Assembly: GCA_964036315.1 (NCBI GenBank)
Contig: OZ038488.1
Coordinates: 66,667,342-66,731,341, forward strand
Reading direction: 5' to 3'
From: Acanthosepion esculentum
Lineage: Eukaryota > Mollusca > Cephalopoda > Sepiida > Sepiidae
DNA: 64,000 nucleotides
Under the pieces are notes generated by a model. The model was not told the DNA's origin, searched no databases, and saw nothing but the letters and a program-made list of their open reading frames with translations. Position 1 is the first letter of the stretch. Each line of letters begins with the position of its first letter. Shown one piece after another: positions 49,910 through 55,821 of this stretch. The position numbers and the translations under genes are program-made.

Positions 49910-52900
49910 GTGGGGCATCAGAGTTTTCTTTTTGTTATATCGTAGATTATACGATATAAACAACAAAGTAATCCCGAGTGGAAAGATTACAATAACACAA
50001 GAAATCAGGTAACAAATAACAATGGTTTATTGTACGTAAAGTACAAATGAGCAAGAGTTCGTAATACTAAGGAAAACAGGAGATAAGTCATGGAGGTTCG
50101 TAAGGGTCGCCTTCGCTCTCTCTGTCTCACTTTCCCTGCTTCTTCAATAGCTTGTCAGTCTTTTATAGACTGACCAATCCATGTCGGGGTGTGCCAGGTT
50201 GTTCCACTATAACACCTTCCCCTGAGCTAAATTCTTCCCTAGAATTTTGCTTTCAATATTTTTTTCTTTTTGGATTTGGACATAGACGTGTAGTCCTCTT
50301 CCTTTTTCTATCACTTTTTCTCCTACCATTCCGAGTTGGTGTATTTTTTGATTTTTGAAAATCAGTGATTTTTGGAGTCGATGTTACTGCCATTGGTACT
50401 TCACTATTTATGGGGAGTTGGATTTGGAAAGCATCGTATAACACTTCCATCGGTATTTCGCTGTCATTTTCAATGGTTTCAATGTATCGGTATCTCATTT
50501 GGTTAATGTCTTTTGCAAAAAAATTTTTTTCTTTTTATAATATATATCACTCTACTGATTCTTTTCGACACTATACCGTCCTCCAAAAAAACACTTTCCT
50601 GACCGATAGTTCTTAAAGAAGAATTTTTCTGCCCTCTTTATACGTCGTAAATTTTGTGTTTACTTTTGTATAATTTTTCTTTTTCTTATTTGGTAACATC
50701 CTATCGAACACTGAACGTATTTTCCTAGCGTTTGTATTCTGATTTGGTGTTATCCTATATACCGCTAAAAACTTTTGTAAGCTTTTTTCTTCAGTGTCGA
50801 TTCCGTTATTTTTTCTTAATGCTCTCTTGAATGTGTCGACAAACCTTTCTGCCTGTCTGTTTGATCTAGGATTGTACGTCGGCGTTGTTACGTGTTCAAT
50901 TGCCAACGAATCACAGTAACCTTTGAATTCCTTCCCGGTAAACATAGTAGCATTGTCGCTTACAATTGTATTTACTACTCCAAAATGACTAAATACTTCG
51001 TCTAACGCTTTTATGGCATTTGAAGCTGTCGGGTGTTTATACCTATAAACCTCAGGCCATTTGGAAAAACTCTCTACGGTTACTAGATAATAGTACCCCT
51101 TTAATGGTCCTGCATAGTCAATATGAATACGTGTCCACAGAATGTCCGTTTTTGGCCAGGGTTGAGTCCTTATCGGTGGAGCTTTGGCTGCTAACTGACA
51201 ACCTTTACATTGTTTTATCATATCTTCTATATTTTGGTCCATTCTAGGCCAATAAACGTAACCTCTCATTAGCGACTTCATTCTGGAGGTTCCAGGATGG
51301 CCCATATGGAACTCTTTCAAAACTCTTTTTTGTAGGACACGCGGTATTACGACTCTATCCACATATATCAGTGTTTCGTCGCATATTGAAAATGGAGACA
51401 CCCTTAAACCTTTTTTCTTCTTTTCGTTCCACCTTGCATGTTTCTTCATGTTAGTAATATATTCATCCATTTTCGCTGCTTTATTATTTCTTCCAGTGTC
51501 ACTGGCAGCTCTCTAACGGTGTTAACAAGTACTTCCGCTAGTTCTTTTTCCTCTTTTAGTGCTGCTATAACCGTTTCTTCCAGCAATTCAGAGTTTTTGG
51601 GGATTAATCTAGATAGACCATCTGCGTGTGCGATTTTACTTGATGGCAAATATTGCATTTTGAAATTGTAGTTGAGTAAAATAATACTCCATCTCTGTAA
51701 TCTATCTGCAGTATGGGCTGGTACGCCTTTTTTCGAACCAAAAACCGACAGTAGTGGTTTATGGTCCGTTTGAAAAATGAACGATCTACCATGAATAAAC
51801 CTGTGAAATTTCTTAATGGCATAAATTATTGCCAGACCTTCTTTTTCTATCTATGATTTTTTTCTGCAGGTAATAAGGTTCTTGATGCCTGTGCAATCGG
51901 TTTCGTTGATCCATCCTCGAATTTGTGTAAAAGTACCGCACCTAAACCATATTCGCTTGCATTTGATGCTACAATTAATTCCTTTTTCGGATCGTAATGT
52001 GCTAATGCTAAATCCGATAATAAGCACTTTTTTATTTTTTGAAATGCTTCTTCACATTCTTTTGTCCAGCACCATTTCTTACCTTTCCTTAATAACTCGT
52101 TTAACAGAGCTCTCAACTCGTGCATTTTAGGAATATATAAACTATAATAATTTTCTAAACCCAGGAATGATTGTAATTTTGTTACATAATCTGGTATAGG
52201 CATATTTCTAATAGCTTCTGTTCTATTTGGGTTAGTCTTTCTTCCTTTATGATTAATTATCTGACCCAAATATTCAATTTTGTTCATGCAGAAATCACAT
52301 TTGTCAAGGCCCACTTTAAATCCGTAATTCTGTATTCTCTTGAATACTTCTTGAACATGATTTTTGTGCTCTTCCAAATTTTGGCTCTTTATCAATATGT
52401 CATCTAAGTATGCCATTGCGAATTCAAGACCAGCCAGCATCGTATCCATAATTTGTTGAAACACACTTGGGGCTACCTTCAACCCGAACGGCAAACGTTT
52501 TAAGTTGTATAGCCCTCTATGTGTATTGATAGATACTTTGTACATTCTTCCTTGACTTTGACTTGTAAATAAGCTTTGGACAGATCAATTTTTGAGAAAA
52601 TTTTTCCTCCATTCAACCTCGAGAAAATTTCTTCCGGCATAGGAAGAGGATAGCTGTGGTCCTTTAGACATTCATTCAACCTCGTTGAAAACTCAGCACA
52701 TACTCTTATTTTTCTTTTTTACGTACACCGTGGGTGACACCCACTCAGAGTAATCTACTTTTTTAATTACTCCAATCTCTTCTAGTCTTTGTAATTCTTT
52801 GTCTATCATTTCCAATGACGAAAATGGTACCTTTCTTTTCTGCTTAAACACTGGTTTTGCATTATCCTTTAACTCAAACTTTACTTCAGTCTTAGTACAG

Positions 52901-55738
52901 CAACCTAGTCCGTCAGCAAATACTTCCTTAAATTCATCTTTTAAGTCTTCAATGAATTTTTCTGTTTGCTATTTTCTATATTTGACACATTTAAGTTTCT
53001 ACAAAACGTGTTAATTGGTTTTTCCCATAAATTGAATAACACAATCCAGTCAATACCAAATAAATTTGAATTTCTTCCAGATATGATGTAGATTTTTGCC
53101 TTATACATTTTATTGTCAAATGACAAATGGTACCTTTCTTTTCTGCTTAAACACTGGTTTTGCATTATCCTTTAACTCAAACTTTACTTCAGTCTTAGTA
53201 CAGCAACCTAGTCCGTCAGCAAATACTTCCTTAAATTCATCTTTTAAGTCTTCAATGAATTTTTCTGTTTGCTATTTTCTATATTTGACACATTTAAGTT
53301 TCTACAAAACGTGTTAATTGGTTTTTCCCATAAATTGAATAACACAATCCAGTCAATACCAAATAAATTTGAATTTCTTCCAGATATGATGTAGATTTTT
53401 GCCTTATACATTTTATTGTCAAATGACACTTTCGCATAAAATTCTCCAGAAATACCTCTAGCCCTTTTCTGAGTGTTTTGTAGTTTTGGTTGTCCAATTT
53501 TCTTCCATGTAACTTTGTCGATTATAGATATGTCACTTCCGGTATCAAGCAGACAGCTTATAGTTCGACCATCTATTTTAACGTCTACATACATACTTCC
53601 TTCATTATTTGTATCTCTTTTAGATACAACTGTATTTATCCTTTTGGACTTCTGATGTTTTTTCTTTTTGCAAACAGTAGCTTTATGACCTTTTCGACCG
53701 CATTCATAACATATTTTATTTCTAAAATAACACTTATTTGTAGCATGGTTTATTCCACCACATGCTTTGCAGTAGTATTTTACTTCCTTGTAGACTCGTT
53801 GTTTAACTCTTTTTACTTTGGCAATATTTTTCTCCTCTATACTTATATTGTCCCGTTTTATATTGAGTAATTTCTGACATTCCTCTGTAAATTTCTGTAA
53901 CGTTACTTCTGTATCTTGTTCCATAATTGCCAGTATTCCTGAACAAATTTCTTTATCCTTTGTTGCAGTTAACCCTTGAGCAAAAATTAAACACTTAAAC
54001 ATGTTTTCATTAATTTCTTTGATCTTGAATAATTTACACTGAGAATTCACTTTTCCTGTGTATGAAATAAAGTCGTCGTCTTCCTGTTTAACCATATTTA
54101 AACATTTATAACGTGTAAGAAATAAACTTTCACGTTCACCAAATATTTTAGACAATATTTCAATGATTTCTTTGAACGATATATCCTCTGGCTTCTTTGG
54201 TAGAATGAAATTAGTGTACTTGGTGTTTTCCTGAGCACCTAATTTTTGTAATAGTAATATAATTTTTTCTTTGTCAGACCATAACTGACATCTTTTTGAA
54301 AAAATTGTTTCATACCGTCTGAAGTATGCTGGAAAAGTTACACCTTCCATAGGTTTGTAATGGAATTCTGAAAGTGAATTAGTAATCCCTTCAGCAGAGA
54401 AAAATCTTGATCCTTCCTTTTGATCGACTTGTTTTGTTAATATCTTTTCCAAGACTTCTTGCTGCTTTAAAATTTGCTTTTGTAAATCTAACTGCTGTTC
54501 CTGTCGTTCCTGCAGTTGTATCTGTTGTTGTTGTTACTGGATTTGTTGTACTTGCAATAATTCGATTTGTTTTTGAATTGATTTATTTTGTTCTTCCCAA
54601 TGTGTCTGTTGCTGCTGCATAGCAGAACACATGGTCTTTGAAAATTCAAAGAACTCTTCCATATTACTTTTTTAAGGCACAATAAAAATAAAAATCACTG
54701 TACCTTTAGTCGATAAACTAGTCCAGCGACTGGTAAAAACGTATTATTCAACGTTTGACTTGGTCGTCGTTATTATCTTTGGAGGGGTGTCTTTTTTTCA
54801 CTCCTCGTTCGATGCTGTTAAATTACCTTGTGAGTTTATTTTGAATTTACGTTCGCCGCTGTTATATCGTTTTGGGAGTTGCTTTCAAATCCTTGTAGTG
54901 ACTTTATGTGTTGTGAGTTCTTTTCGAATTCTCGTCGCCACTGTTATATCATGGATTATACGATATAAACAACAAAGTAATCCCGAGTGGAAAGATTACA
55001 ATAACACAAATCAGGTAACAAATAACAATGGTTTATTGTACGTCAAGTACAAATGAGCAAGAGTTCGTAATACTAAGGAAAACAGGAGATAAGTCATGGA
55101 GGTTCGTAAGGGTCGCCTTCGCTCGATCTGTCTGTCTCACTTTCCCTGCTTCTTCAATAGCTCGTCTTTTATAGACTGACCAATCCATGTCGGGGTGTGC
55201 CAGGTTGTTCCACTATAACACTTTTTAATGCACTTTTTACTTATAATGCACTTTTTCTTTTTAATCCTTTCACCCCCAAGCAAGGCGGTAATGTTAGTAA
55301 GACACAAGGGGTTACTGGGAATGAAAGACCATGAGAAGACTTTGTACATGAGTATTTTAAGATATGTCCATTATTTAATGTCAAATAACGAGTCTAATTA
55401 CTATAACAATCCCATTGGTTTTATCATTCTATACTGTTGCTCTAAAGAAATAGCTGAAATTGAACAATGTGTTCATAATGCTCTTATGTTCAATGTTAAG
55501 CTTAGTAACCATTTGTTCCATTTTGCCATGAGACAGTGAGTGCTGGTCATAATAAAACAGTGCTTGATATAAAATAACAGAGCTAAAATTCATACTAAGA
55601 ATAAAAATACATTTGTTCCTCACAATTTGGTGCAACTTTGGGTTTCATGTAGCAAGTGTTAAATAAAACTCAGTTGTACTGAATGGTGAAGAATAAGTGT
55701 ATTTTTATTTTAAGTGTATGTATGTATGTATGTATGTA

Positions 55739-55821
<83 letters not shown>

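Larger units (their letters stand above)
49933..55220 (-). mobile_element. Ty3/gypsy LTR retrotransposon, near full length, defective
   Basis: 5,288 bases with LTRs at 49933-50214 and 54942-55220 that begin TGTTATA and end TATAACA. It is flanked by the direct 5-bp target-site duplication CTTTT (49928-49932 and 55221-55225). Minus-strand order is Gag-protease, RT, RNase H, integrase, which is Ty3 order. A primer-binding-site-like TGGCGACGAG starts one base inside the 5' LTR (54941 downward). A polypurine tract (AGGGGAAGG) abuts the 3' LTR at 50215-50223. The LTRs differ by only a few substitutions and three short indels, so the insertion is recent, yet the coding region carries several stops, frameshifts and a 302-bp duplication. 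It lies antisense to the host gene in intron 8. There is no envelope gene. Confidence 0.95.

Noticed and set aside
53490..53870. 126-codon plus-strand frame and other plus frames over 49.9-55.2 kb
   Set aside because: They are antisense shadows of the retrotransposon's Gag-protease and Pol.
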